A stretch of DNA of 5,531 nucleotides from Candidatus Caldipriscus sp. T1.2 (lineage in GTDB: Bacteria; Hydrothermota; Hydrothermia; LBFQ01). Both the position numbers and the translations under genes were made by a program. The notes beneath the pieces were generated by a model. It made no database searches, was not told the DNA's origin, and was given only the letters and a program-made list of their open reading frames with translations. The stretch is taken from contig LBFQ01000054.1 in assembly GCA_000980735.1 (NCBI GenBank), positions 41,810 to 47,340 on the forward strand, read 5' to 3'. Position 1 is the stretch's first letter, and every line of letters begins with the position of its first letter. This document shows, in pieces, positions 1 through 5,531 of the stretch.

Positions 1-801
1 AATATGAGTTGAGGTGTCATGCCCACACATCCTACAACCATCTATTCTGAAGAACCTTACCAACTCCCCTATAGGCATACCGTACATCCTCTCATTGTAT
101 CTCGTTAAAATCGTTTGCTTGGACATTACCATAGTACAGTCCACTATGTGGCTAACCGCAAAACCACCCGCCGCCTCCGCTGAAAGCTCCTCATGTCCGG
201 ACCTCTTTTGGGATACCAAAAGGGTAGTTTGATACCATTTCTTTGCAAAATTAAAAATCTGCCTCACTATTATTCTAGCCATCATCTCCCTCGCCTCATA
301 CAAACCCGTTATTGAGTCTATTATCAAAAAACTGGCTTTGTATTTCCTTATAGCGTAAGCTAAGGTATCAAGAAGGCTTTGGATATTTTCCCTTAGAGTT
401 TGATATGATGCCGCGTCAATAATTATTATGTTTTGATCTACCTTGTTTTCGGGAATGTTTAAAGCCTTTGCCCTTTCCTTCAATGACATAGCCAAAAAGG
501 GCGCAGGTGTTTCAACCGTTACAAAGATCAAAACATCGTTTTCGGATGCCCTTTTCACCGCAAATTGTTCAACAAACAAAGATTTTCCCGTATCTGAAAC
601 CCCGGTAATGTTTATTACCGCATACTTTGGTATTCCACCTAAGGGGGTTTTCTTGGGTTTTCCATCTATGATCTTCGTTGTAAAAAACATATCATCCAAA
701 CCCTCAACCCCCGTGGGAACACCTTCAAGCTTTGGAGCTTCCTTACCCGCCTCTTTTAAGGTGGAAATACTTTCCAAAATGGGTTTTCTTTCCTCTGACA
801 T
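1..801 (-). CDS. Single-domain KaiC-like RecA-superfamily ATPase (C-terminus cut by window edge)
   Basis: 267 codons are visible with no stop. A Walker A P-loop, GVSDTGKS, lies at residues 67-74. The likely catalytic Glu is E97 in FVTVETPAP, a Walker B-like FLIIDS is at 158-163, and VSQKR follows at 196-200. The end shows GCRMCGHD, with C256, C259 and H261 resembling a small metal-binding knuckle. From memory this layout, with the long insert between LDDMFF (35-40) and the P-loop and the SGHEELSAEAAGG stretch (201-213), matches the thermophile/archaeal single-domain KaiC family (AF_0795 type, TIGR03878); a profile search was not possible. Probably only about 20 residues are missing. It is expected to be a cytosolic ATP-binding protein of unknown role; family membership does not imply a circadian clock. 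The start at 801 is forced, because an in-frame stop lies at 811-813 with no other start between. There is no Shine-Dalgarno, but a TAAAAT box sits six bases upstream. All 14 Arg codons are AGR. RadA is less likely because RadA-type C-terminal domains are absent. Confidence 0.88.
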   Translation of the reverse strand, partial: MSEERKPILESISTLKEAGKEAPKLEGVPTGVEGLDDMFFTTKIIDGKPKKTPLGGIPKYAVINITGVSDTGKSLFVEQFAVKRASENDVLIFVTVETPAPFLAMSLKERAKALNIPENKVDQNIIIIDAASYQTLRENIQSLLDTLAYAIRKYKASFLIIDSITGLYEAREMMARIIVRQIFNFAKKWYQTTLLVSQKRSGHEELSAEAAGGFAVSHIVDCTMVMSKQTILTRYNERMYGMPIGELVRFFRIDGCRMCGHDTSTHI

Positions 802-807
802 ATGGAT

Positions 808-813
808 ATTTTA
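808..813 (-). promoter_or_regulatory. Putative -10 box (TAAAAT) for the KaiC-like gene
   Basis: On the minus strand TAAAAT, within CCCTTAAAAT, ends six bases before the ATG at 801. That is where a -10 box would lie if transcription began at or next to the start codon. It matches five of six bases of TATAAT. No TTGACA-like -35 is visible 16-19 bases further upstream. A second identical CTTAAAAT lies 24 bases upstream (minus strand, 839-832). A leaderless mRNA is inferred, not shown. Confidence 0.4.
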
Positions 814-827
814 AGGGTGATATTCTT

Positions 828-833
828 TAGAAT
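828..833 (+). promoter_or_regulatory. Putative -10 box (TAGAAT) for the family 39-like glycosyltransferase
   Basis: TAGAAT matches five of six bases of TATAAT and ends ten bases before the ATG at 844. The YfhO-like and thiolase genes show the same ten-base gap between their -10-like boxes and start codons. There is no clear -35. This box supports 844 rather than 802 as the start, because a start at 802 would place the box inside the coding region. Confidence 0.3.
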
Positions 834-843
834 TTTAAGATTT

Positions 844-2358
844 ATGCGACGCGTGCCTCTAATTTTTTTGAGCGTTTTAGGTGGCTTCCTTATATTCCTA
901 CAAATTCAAAAATTTGGTCCTTTTGTTAGTACGGATAGCGTTAAATATTTGTTAACTGCGGAAAGTTTGAGAAAAGGGCTCGGGTTTTGTATTAAGGATG
1001 CGGACGGTTGCAATTTTGAATCCCATTGGGCACCGGGTTTTTCGGTACTCCTTTCCCTTTTCCCCAACCATACCCTATTGAACGTTTTACTTGCTTCCCT
1101 ATCGGTTTTCCTTTTTGGGCTTTTGATACTAAATATTACCCGCTCCATCACCATAGTTACCCTTTACACCCTCACCTTTATCCTCTCCCCCACATTCTTA
1201 AAAAACTTTTCCTTCTTGCATAGCGAAATACTATATATTCCTATGCTTCTTCTTGCTCTAATTTTTCTCAAGGAATACGTTGAAAAACGAGATCTCAAAA
1301 ACTTGCTTGTATTATCAATTTTGGTAGGTTTGGGGAATTTGGTTAGGTACTCGAACCTTTTTTCCGTTGCAGTGATCCTTATCTTACTCCTTATTTACCG
1401 CGTAAAGTTTAGGGATATCCTGATTTTCATTTTCTTTTCTCTCCTTCCTTTCCTTGCTTGGCAAGTATTTTCAAGTCTTCAAGGTGATCCCGTCAGGGAA
1501 TTAGCATTACATTTTCCATCAGACTTTCACTATCAGGTTCTCTGGGAGACCTTAAACGGTTATGTATTCCCTCCTTATTCTGATGAACTAAAAATCGTGA
1601 TAGTAGTCCCAATTTTGGTATTTCTCGTCCTTTCCACGTTTAAGGAAAAGCGAACCATAATTTTGATTTTAGGTTTTGTTTTGGTTAAGCTTATAAAAAC
1701 CCACATACACTATGAGATCTTTATCCTGTTTTCCTTTTCTGCCCTCTTTCTTCTCCTTATCTACAGGGATCTGGAAGTTTGGGGAAGGATATTGATCTGG
1801 TTCCTGTTGGGCTATCTCGTTTTCCTGTTTTTGAGTATATCGTTTATGGATTTTCACACCTTGCCTGATATAAGGATAATGTCCCCATTTTTCGTAATTT
1901 TTCTCCTGTTATTGTCCCTAACAAGATCTAAGCTTTTACCTCTTCCCTTCCTTTTTAGCTATTCGGTTTTTGCGATTAATTTCATTAATGAGAAAAGATT
2001 GAACGGGGATGGCTTAAAGGCTCCATATTGGGCAAACCTTGATATTCTGGAAGATGTAAGGAAATTACCAAAGTCCGCTTACGTTTATTCCAACGTGCCG
2101 GAAATTTTGTATTTGCATGCGGGGATTTATGCTTCCTTCTTACCCAGGGCTTTTAACCCAAATTCAAACAGGGAGAACAAAAAATTTATGATGGAGATTC
2201 AGGAAATGGCGGAAAGGATCAAGAGAAAGGACGGTTTTCTGGTGATAATTAGGCCCTTCCGTAGAAATTACCTTCCAAGCGAGGAGGATCTCAAGAGAAT
2301 TTTGCCCCTACAAATTTATTCGGAAAGGAGGGATGGGGCGATTTATAAGATCCGTTAG
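844..2358 (+). CDS. GT-C fold membrane glycosyltransferase, family 39-like
   Basis: A 504-residue protein with about ten hydrophobic segments, followed by a soluble C-terminal part (about 386-504) predicted to face the periplasm. Several GT39/ArnT-like features are visible. TM1 is followed by STDSVKYLLTAESLRKG with D31 and Y35, the usual place of the catalytic Asp. HWAPGFSVLLSL (61-72) resembles the HxPxxP-type loop. A Ser-Glu pair, HSEILY (E128), LVRY (167-170) and DIRIMSP (342-348) follow. VYSNVPEILYLHAGIYASFLP begins at 414. Such enzymes move a sugar from a polyprenyl-phosphate carrier onto lipids, glycans or proteins; the substrate cannot be told. The start at 844 was chosen because it gives a short basic N-terminus (MRRV) before TM1 and a TAGAAT box ten bases upstream. 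An in-frame ATG at 802 would add 14 residues and abut the divergent ATPase start. Neither has a Shine-Dalgarno. Eight of 27 Arg codons are CGN, unlike the neighbours. Its stop TAG overlaps the stop of the OmpA-like gene. Confidence 0.8.
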   Translation: MRRVPLIFLSVLGGFLIFLQIQKFGPFVSTDSVKYLLTAESLRKGLGFCIKDADGCNFESHWAPGFSVLLSLFPNHTLLNVLLASLSVFLFGLLILNITRSITIVTLYTLTFILSPTFLKNFSFLHSEILYIPMLLLALIFLKEYVEKRDLKNLLVLSILVGLGNLVRYSNLFSVAVILILLLIYRVKFRDILIFIFFSLLPFLAWQVFSSLQGDPVRELALHFPSDFHYQVLWETLNGYVFPPYSDELKIVIVVPILVFLVLSTFKEKRTIILILGFVLVKLIKTHIHYEIFILFSFSALFLLLIYRDLEVWGRILIWFLLGYLVFLFLSISFMDFHTLPDIRIMSPFFVIFLLLLSLTRSKLLPLPFLFSYSVFAINFINEKRLNGDGLKAPYWANLDILEDVRKLPKSAYVYSNVPEILYLHAGIYASFLPRAFNPNSNRENKKFMMEIQEMAERIKRKDGFLVIIRPFRRNYLPSEEDLKRILPLQIYSERRDGAIYKIR

Positions 2359-2861
2359 TAGATTCTTATCTCCACCCTCCTGTCGTCTGGTTTTCCCTTT
2401 GCCCTACTGTCTCCGTAAGATTTTGCGGAAAGTTTTGATGGTTCAACCCCCTTGCTTATGAAGTACCGAACAATGGCGGATGCCCTTGCGGATGCAAGCT
2501 CCCAGTTTGTAGGATACTTATCCCTGTTGGTTTGCACTGGGCTTTTGTCCGTATATGCGGAAACCTCCATCTCCTTAAATTTTCCCCTGTAGCTTTCCAA
2601 TATCTCATCAAGTTTTTTCTTACCCTTCTCCGAGAGCTCCGCACTTCCCGGATCAAAGAGATCGTCTGATGGTATGTTTATAAGGGTAAAGGTGTCCGTT
2701 TTTTCTGGGTTTTCCTTAAGGTTCTTCAGGAGGTTTAGGTTCTCTTCGTTGAGGTCGTATATAACCTTTTTCATCTTGGGTATTTCGTAAAACCAAAGGT
2801 AGAAGTTTAATCCCAAGCTCAGGACAAAAAGGACGTATATTATTCCCCTTAATATGTTCAT
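2355..2861 (-). CDS. Membrane-anchored OmpA/MotB-type peptidoglycan-binding protein
   Basis: 168 residues. One N-terminal membrane anchor (about 5-25) with no basic-cleavage or lipobox pattern is followed by a short charged helical stretch (about 28-52, possible coiled coil) and then an OmpA C-terminal domain (about 58-168). Family landmarks are LFDPGSAELSEKGKKKLDEI (68-87), VSAYTDK (100-106, in place of the common GHTD), TNWELASARA (118-127), with N119 and R126 in the region that binds the diaminopimelate of peptidoglycan, and DDRRVEIRI at the end (159-167). The NWEL-SARA form is MotB-like, but the anchor lacks the proton-channel Asp of MotB and no motA is adjacent, so a flagellar stator role is unlikely. 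It probably tethers the inner membrane to the wall. The start at 2861 was chosen because its ATG overlaps the thiolase TGA (ATGA), indicating coupled translation; an extension to 2909 would add 16 basic, non-family residues inside the thiolase gene. The TAA overlaps the convergent stop of the glycosyltransferase. Confidence 0.85.
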   Translation of the reverse strand: MNILRGIIYVLFVLSLGLNFYLWFYEIPKMKKVIYDLNEENLNLLKNLKENPEKTDTFTLINIPSDDLFDPGSAELSEKGKKKLDEILESYRGKFKEMEVSAYTDKSPVQTNRDKYPTNWELASARASAIVRYFISKGVEPSKLSAKSYGDSRAKGKPDDRRVEIRIY

Positions 2862-4039
2862 TCCATAAGCTCTATTGCCATTGCCACGGAACCTCCACCT
2901 CCTAAGCAAAGGGCCGCCAAGCCCCTCTTTCCCCCTGTTCTCTTCAGGGCGTATATTAGGGTGGTTAGAATCCTCGCCCCGGAGGCTCCTATGGGATGAC
3001 CGAGGGCTATCGCACCACCGTGTATGTTAAACTTCTCCCAATCCCACTGGAGATCCTTGTGATCCGCGAGAACCTGTGCAGCAAACGCCTCGTTTATCTC
3101 TATTAGGTCAAACTCGTTTATGTGCTTGTATCCGAGCTTTTCCATAACCTTCCTTATTGCTATGGTTGGTGCAAAGAAGAGGTTCTTGGGATCCGTAAAA
3201 CCACTTGAGTATGCCAAAACCCTAGCCAAGGGCTTTAATCCCTTCCTTTCCGCGTACTCAAGGGAAGATAAAACCAACGCGCTTGCGCCATCCGAAAGGG
3301 GAGGAGCATTCCCGGCGGTAACGCTACCGTCCTTTTCGAAGGCGGGCTTCAAAGCTGAGAGCTTCTCAATACTCGTATCCCTCCTTGGAGTCTCATCCGT
3401 ATCAACCATTACAATCCCTTTACCTGTATTCGCCTCAACTGGCACTATTTCTTCCTTAAACCAACCGTTATCTATGGCCTGTATAGCCTTCCTATGGCTC
3501 TCGTATGCCAACCAATCTTGTTGTTCCCTCGTTATTCCAGCCACCCTTGCGGTGTATTCCGCAAGGTTTCCCATATGCACGTTTTCAAAGGCGCACCATA
3601 GCCCATCCTTTATCATAAGGTCCTCAAGGGAAAGGGCCCCGTACTTTATACCAGCCCTTATAAAGGCTCCATGTGGGGCGTTCGTCATAGACTCCTGACC
3701 ACCTGCAACCCCAACCTCTATATCCCCCACCTTTATAGCCCTGCTTATCTGTATTACCGCCTCAAGCCCGGAACCGCAAACTTTGTTTATCGTTTCCGCA
3801 GGTATGTGGGAAAGAAGTCCAGCCTTTATTGCGGACTGCCTTGCGGGATTCTGGCCACTGCCAGCCTGTATAACCTGTCCCATAATTACCTCTTCAACTT
3901 CCTCCGGAGATATTCCCGCCCTCTTTACAGCCTCCCTGATCACTATAGCCCCCAGATCCGTAGCCTTAAATTGAGCCAAATTCCCCAAAATCTTCCCTAT
4001 AGGTGTTCTAACTGCAGAAAGTATTACAACCTCCCTCAT
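2858..4039 (-). CDS. Thiolase, acetyl-CoA C-acetyltransferase type
   Basis: 393 residues, the normal length for a biosynthetic thiolase, which condenses two acetyl-CoA to acetoacetyl-CoA in the cytosol (reversible; it can also cleave ketoacyl-CoA). The N-terminus REVVILSAVRTPIGK is canonical. The nucleophile Cys is C88 in NKVCGSGLEA. HMG is at 155-157, NEAF at 316-319, the His of GGAIALGHPIGASG is H347, and the second catalytic Cys is C378 in LCLGGG, so all four catalytic-loop elements are present. Two variations stand out. The CoA-loop reads NAPPLSDGAS (244-253) where NASGxNDGA is usual, and GGGGS replaces GGGMG after C378. The start at 4039 follows from family alignment; an in-frame extension to 4159 would add 40 unrelated residues and overlap the divergent membrane gene. 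GGAG (4042-4045) is only two bases from the ATG. It is first in a two-gene operon with the OmpA-like gene (ATGA overlap). All 18 Arg codons are AGR. Substrate chain length is not certain. Confidence 0.95.
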   Translation of the reverse strand: MREVVILSAVRTPIGKILGNLAQFKATDLGAIVIREAVKRAGISPEEVEEVIMGQVIQAGSGQNPARQSAIKAGLLSHIPAETINKVCGSGLEAVIQISRAIKVGDIEVGVAGGQESMTNAPHGAFIRAGIKYGALSLEDLMIKDGLWCAFENVHMGNLAEYTARVAGITREQQDWLAYESHRKAIQAIDNGWFKEEIVPVEANTGKGIVMVDTDETPRRDTSIEKLSALKPAFEKDGSVTAGNAPPLSDGASALVLSSLEYAERKGLKPLARVLAYSSGFTDPKNLFFAPTIAIRKVMEKLGYKHINEFDLIEINEAFAAQVLADHKDLQWDWEKFNIHGGAIALGHPIGASGARILTTLIYALKRTGGKRGLAALCLGGGGSVAMAIELME

Positions 4040-4068
4040 ATCTCCGTGAAGTTTAAGGTTGTAATACT
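4020..4068. repeat. Perfect 13-bp inverted repeat around the thiolase start
   Basis: AGTATTACAACCT at 4020-4032 is the exact reverse complement of AGGTTGTAATACT at 4056-4068, separated by 23 bp. The spacer holds the thiolase start codon (4037-4039), its GGAG (4042-4045) and the TAAACT box (4050-4055). The arm at 4020-4032 encodes part of the thiolase N-terminus (EVVIL). If transcription starts upstream of 4068, the mRNA could form a 13-bp stem with the ribosome-binding region in the loop. If it starts near 4043, only one arm is transcribed and the dyad would act as DNA, for example as an operator. Confidence 0.7.
4050..4055 (-). promoter_or_regulatory. Putative -10 box (TAAACT) for the thiolase operon
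   Basis: On the minus strand CCTTAAACT ends ten bases before the ATG at 4039. TAAACT matches four of six bases of TATAAT. No good -35 is seen; the best at 17 bases upstream is TTATCC. It lies directly beside the upstream arm of the 13-bp inverted repeat, so a protein bound there would interfere with this promoter. Confidence 0.3.
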
Positions 4069-4084
4069 CTTGGGATAACCCCCT

Positions 4085-4090
4085 TAAAAT
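4085..4090 (+). promoter_or_regulatory. Putative -10 box (TAAAAT) for the YfhO-like gene
   Basis: CCCTTAAAAT ends ten bases before the ATG at 4101, and TAAAAT matches five of six bases of TATAAT. The best -35-like hexamer, TTGTAA (4059-4064), is 20 bases away, which is too far for a standard promoter. No Shine-Dalgarno lies between the box and the ATG, so the leader would be only a few bases. Confidence 0.35.
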
Positions 4091-4100
4091 CCACAACCGT

Positions 4101-5531
4101 ATGCTTGAAAAGTTCAGGGAGGATATAATATATTTCTTAATTGCGTTGGCTTTATCCATAATTTTCTTCTTTCCGGGTTGGCTTCCGGATCACACGTTTG
4201 TTATGACGGACTTTTTAACCTCAAGCTACCCTTTTCACAAACTTGCCTCAGAATTACCCATACCAAAATGGGAACCTTATATTTTCGGCGGTATGCCCTT
4301 TTGGGGAGCACCCCACGCTGATATATTTTACATAAACCAGATCTTAAGGTTTTTTACCACATCTGGGCATGCCGCTTCCCTTTCCATCCTATTCCACTCA
4401 ATCTGGGCATATATATTTTCTTACTTGCTCTTGAGAAAACTGGGGGTTGAAAAGGGTTGGTCCTTTATGCTCGGCGTTTTTTACTCAACCGCCATATTTT
4501 GGACGAGCCTTGTTTTCAGCGGACACCTTGCAAAGATGGCAATAATTTCGAACATGCCCGCAATATTCTGGGCCCTTGAGGGGACGCTTGAGGGTAAAAT
4601 TAGGTATTCCTTCCTTCTTGGATTATTTGCGGGTATTACAACTAACGCCGGGCACGCCCAGTTAATGTATTATCTTTTCATAGTTGTTTTAATTTATTCC
4701 ATAGGCGCTTTAATAAGTATCATCAGGGCGGGGGATCACCTTAGGACCTTGAGGGTGGTAGTAGGTGGGTTTGTTGCTATGGTTTTGGCTATCCTTATAA
4801 GCTCGCCCTTTCTTTGGAATCAGTGGGAGTACATAAGGGGGTATTCGCTTAGAGGGGTTGAGAAGGGTTTGGAGTTTTCAAAAAGTTGGTCCTTGGATTG
4901 GGCGGACTTTTTCTCCATATTTTACGGGATGTATTCTGGGGTTTTTGAGAAGTATTGGGGCTCAAATCACTTCAAGATAAACAGCGAATACCTTGGGGCG
5001 CTCTTGGTTTTCTTCGGTTTCGTCGGAATTATCTCAAACTTTAGAAACTGGAGGGTTATATCCCTATCCATAGGGGGTTTTATCCTATTCGTTTTAATGA
5101 CCGCCAAGGTTAATCCACTATTCCCGATATTTTATCAATTCTTCCCTATGATTAGCCTATTTAGGGCTCAGGCTATGGCTTCTGGGGTTTTGGGAATAAT
5201 ATTCCTAATATTCTCCGCTTATGCCTTTAAGCATCCCGAAAAGTTTGAGACTTCCGCCAAGAATTTCCTCATAATTGGTATAGCTTTGGGTTTGTTCCTT
5301 TTAATGTTCGGAAAATCTTTGACCGTTTGGGGGACGGAGGCGGATATTCAAAGGTTGGGAATCTTTGATGCAACATCAAACGACAGGCTCTTTGCGGTTT
5401 CAAAGACGGTGATTTTATGGATCTTCGCGTATCTGCTAATTAAAAACCAGTCAAGGAATACCCCAATTTTTCTTGCGATCCTGGGTTTTGGTGATAACTT
5501 CCTAAGCAAGGGGGCGTTTTATAAACCTATA
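4101..5531 (+). CDS. YfhO-family multi-spanning membrane protein (C-terminus cut by window edge)
   Basis: 477 codons are visible without a stop, and family members are usually longer. A short cytoplasmic N-terminus precedes TM1 (about 8-27), followed by a periplasmic loop with MTD (D37, the usual GT-C acidic position), YPF (43-45) and PKWEPYIFGGMPF (55-67), the clearest YfhO-like signature. Further landmarks are SGHLAKM (140-146), NAGHAQLMYYL (182-192), YSLRGV (248-253), YLGALLVFFGF (297-307), NPLFPIFYQFFP with FRA (338-356), and a late GD (464-465) in a membrane segment. About ten or more hydrophobic segments are visible. YfhO-type proteins are thought to be GT-C enzymes that glycosylate envelope polymers such as lipoteichoic acid in Bacillus; the acceptor here is unknown. 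The gene diverges from the thiolase across 61 bp. The ATG at 4101 directly follows a TAAAAT box by ten bases and has no Shine-Dalgarno. All 15 Arg codons are AGR, matching the thiolase and ATPase but not the other glycosyltransferase. Confidence 0.82.
   Translation, partial: MLEKFREDIIYFLIALALSIIFFFPGWLPDHTFVMTDFLTSSYPFHKLASELPIPKWEPYIFGGMPFWGAPHADIFYINQILRFFTTSGHAASLSILFHSIWAYIFSYLLLRKLGVEKGWSFMLGVFYSTAIFWTSLVFSGHLAKMAIISNMPAIFWALEGTLEGKIRYSFLLGLFAGITTNAGHAQLMYYLFIVVLIYSIGALISIIRAGDHLRTLRVVVGGFVAMVLAILISSPFLWNQWEYIRGYSLRGVEKGLEFSKSWSLDWADFFSIFYGMYSGVFEKYWGSNHFKINSEYLGALLVFFGFVGIISNFRNWRVISLSIGGFILFVLMTAKVNPLFPIFYQFFPMISLFRAQAMASGVLGIIFLIFSAYAFKHPEKFETSAKNFLIIGIALGLFLLMFGKSLTVWGTEADIQRLGIFDATSNDRLFAVSKTVILWIFAYLLIKNQSRNTPIFLAILGFGDNFLSKGAFYKPI

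Larger units (their letters stand above)
808..839. repeat. 8-bp direct repeat ATTTTAAG, 24 bp apart
   Basis: ATTTTAAG occurs at 808-815 and again at 832-839, both inside the short divergent region between the KaiC-like gene and the glycosyltransferase. Read on the minus strand it is CTTAAAAT, the same 8-mer found upstream of the YfhO-like gene at 4083-4090. It may be a doubled promoter element or a protein-binding site. AT-rich sequence makes a chance match possible. Confidence 0.35.

Noticed and set aside
762..776. A small palindrome TGGAAA-TAC-TTTCCA upstream of the glycosyltransferase
   Set aside because: Six-base arms with a three-base gap are expected several times by chance in a window this long, and it lies within the ATPase coding region.
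1..801. A circadian clock role for the KaiC-like protein
   Set aside because: It has a single ATPase domain, no KaiA or KaiB nearby, and belongs to a distinct thermophile branch of the superfamily.
443..814. A 123-codon open frame on the plus strand, and another at 14-232
   Set aside because: Both are antisense to the KaiC-like ATPase, which has clear motifs in the other strand.
2345..2369. An AT-rich hairpin (ATAAGA / TCTTAT) across the convergent stops as a bidirectional terminator
   Set aside because: The stem is short with one bulged base, it is weak in GC, and neither side is followed by a run of T.
2862..2909. A 16-residue N-terminal extension of the OmpA-like protein
   Set aside because: It lies inside the thiolase C-terminal coding region; the ATG at 2861 gives a normal membrane anchor and an ATGA coupling.
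3120..3698. A 192-codon open frame on the plus strand
   Set aside because: It lies wholly inside the thiolase gene on the opposite strand, whose protein is canonical along its length; the plus-strand product has no recognisable features.
4072..4081. GGGATAACCC as an operator in the divergent region
   Set aside because: Only three base pairs plus an imperfect centre are symmetric; too weak to support.
4040..4159. A 40-residue N-terminal extension of the thiolase
   Set aside because: It would overlap the divergent YfhO-like gene, is not thiolase-like, and the family start REVVIL-SAVRTP follows the Met at 4039 directly.

Overview
The window looks like the compact genome of a thermophilic bacterium. 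Of the 56 arginine codons in the four genes other than the gene at 844-2358, 55 are AGG or AGA. Ile ATA is frequent, GC content is moderate, genes abut or overlap, and the first gene belongs to a KaiC-like family known mainly from thermophiles. An OmpA/MotB-type peptidoglycan-binding protein indicates a bacterium with a cell wall rather than an archaeon. The sequence alone does not fix the phylum. No rRNA, tRNA, CRISPR array or insertion sequence was seen.

Layout: (1) 1-801, minus: a single-domain KaiC-like RecA-fold ATPase whose C-terminus runs off the left edge. (2) 844-2358, plus (alternative start 802): an integral membrane protein of the GT-C / family 39 glycosyltransferase type, divergent from the ATPase. 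(3) 2355-2861, minus: a small membrane-anchored OmpA/MotB-like protein whose stop overlaps the stop of gene 2. (4) 2858-4039, minus: a complete biosynthetic-type thiolase (acetyl-CoA C-acetyltransferase) lying upstream of gene 3 and joined to it by an ATGA stop/start overlap. (5) 4101-5531, plus: a YfhO-family multi-spanning membrane protein, divergent from the thiolase and cut by the right edge.

The genes do not form one obvious pathway. Genes 2 and 5 are both probable lipid-linked-sugar-dependent membrane glycosyltransferases and suggest a cell-envelope role. The thiolase and OmpA-like genes form a two-gene operon with no evident functional link. There are two short divergent control regions, about 42 bp at 802-843 and 61 bp at 4040-4100. 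Both carry copies of an 8-base CTTAAAMT element at a -10-like position very close to start codons, with poor or no Shine-Dalgarno sequences, which suggests very short or absent 5' leaders.

The most notable unexplained structure is a perfect 13-bp inverted repeat (4020-4032 and 4056-4068) enclosing the thiolase start codon, its GGAG and its putative -10 box.
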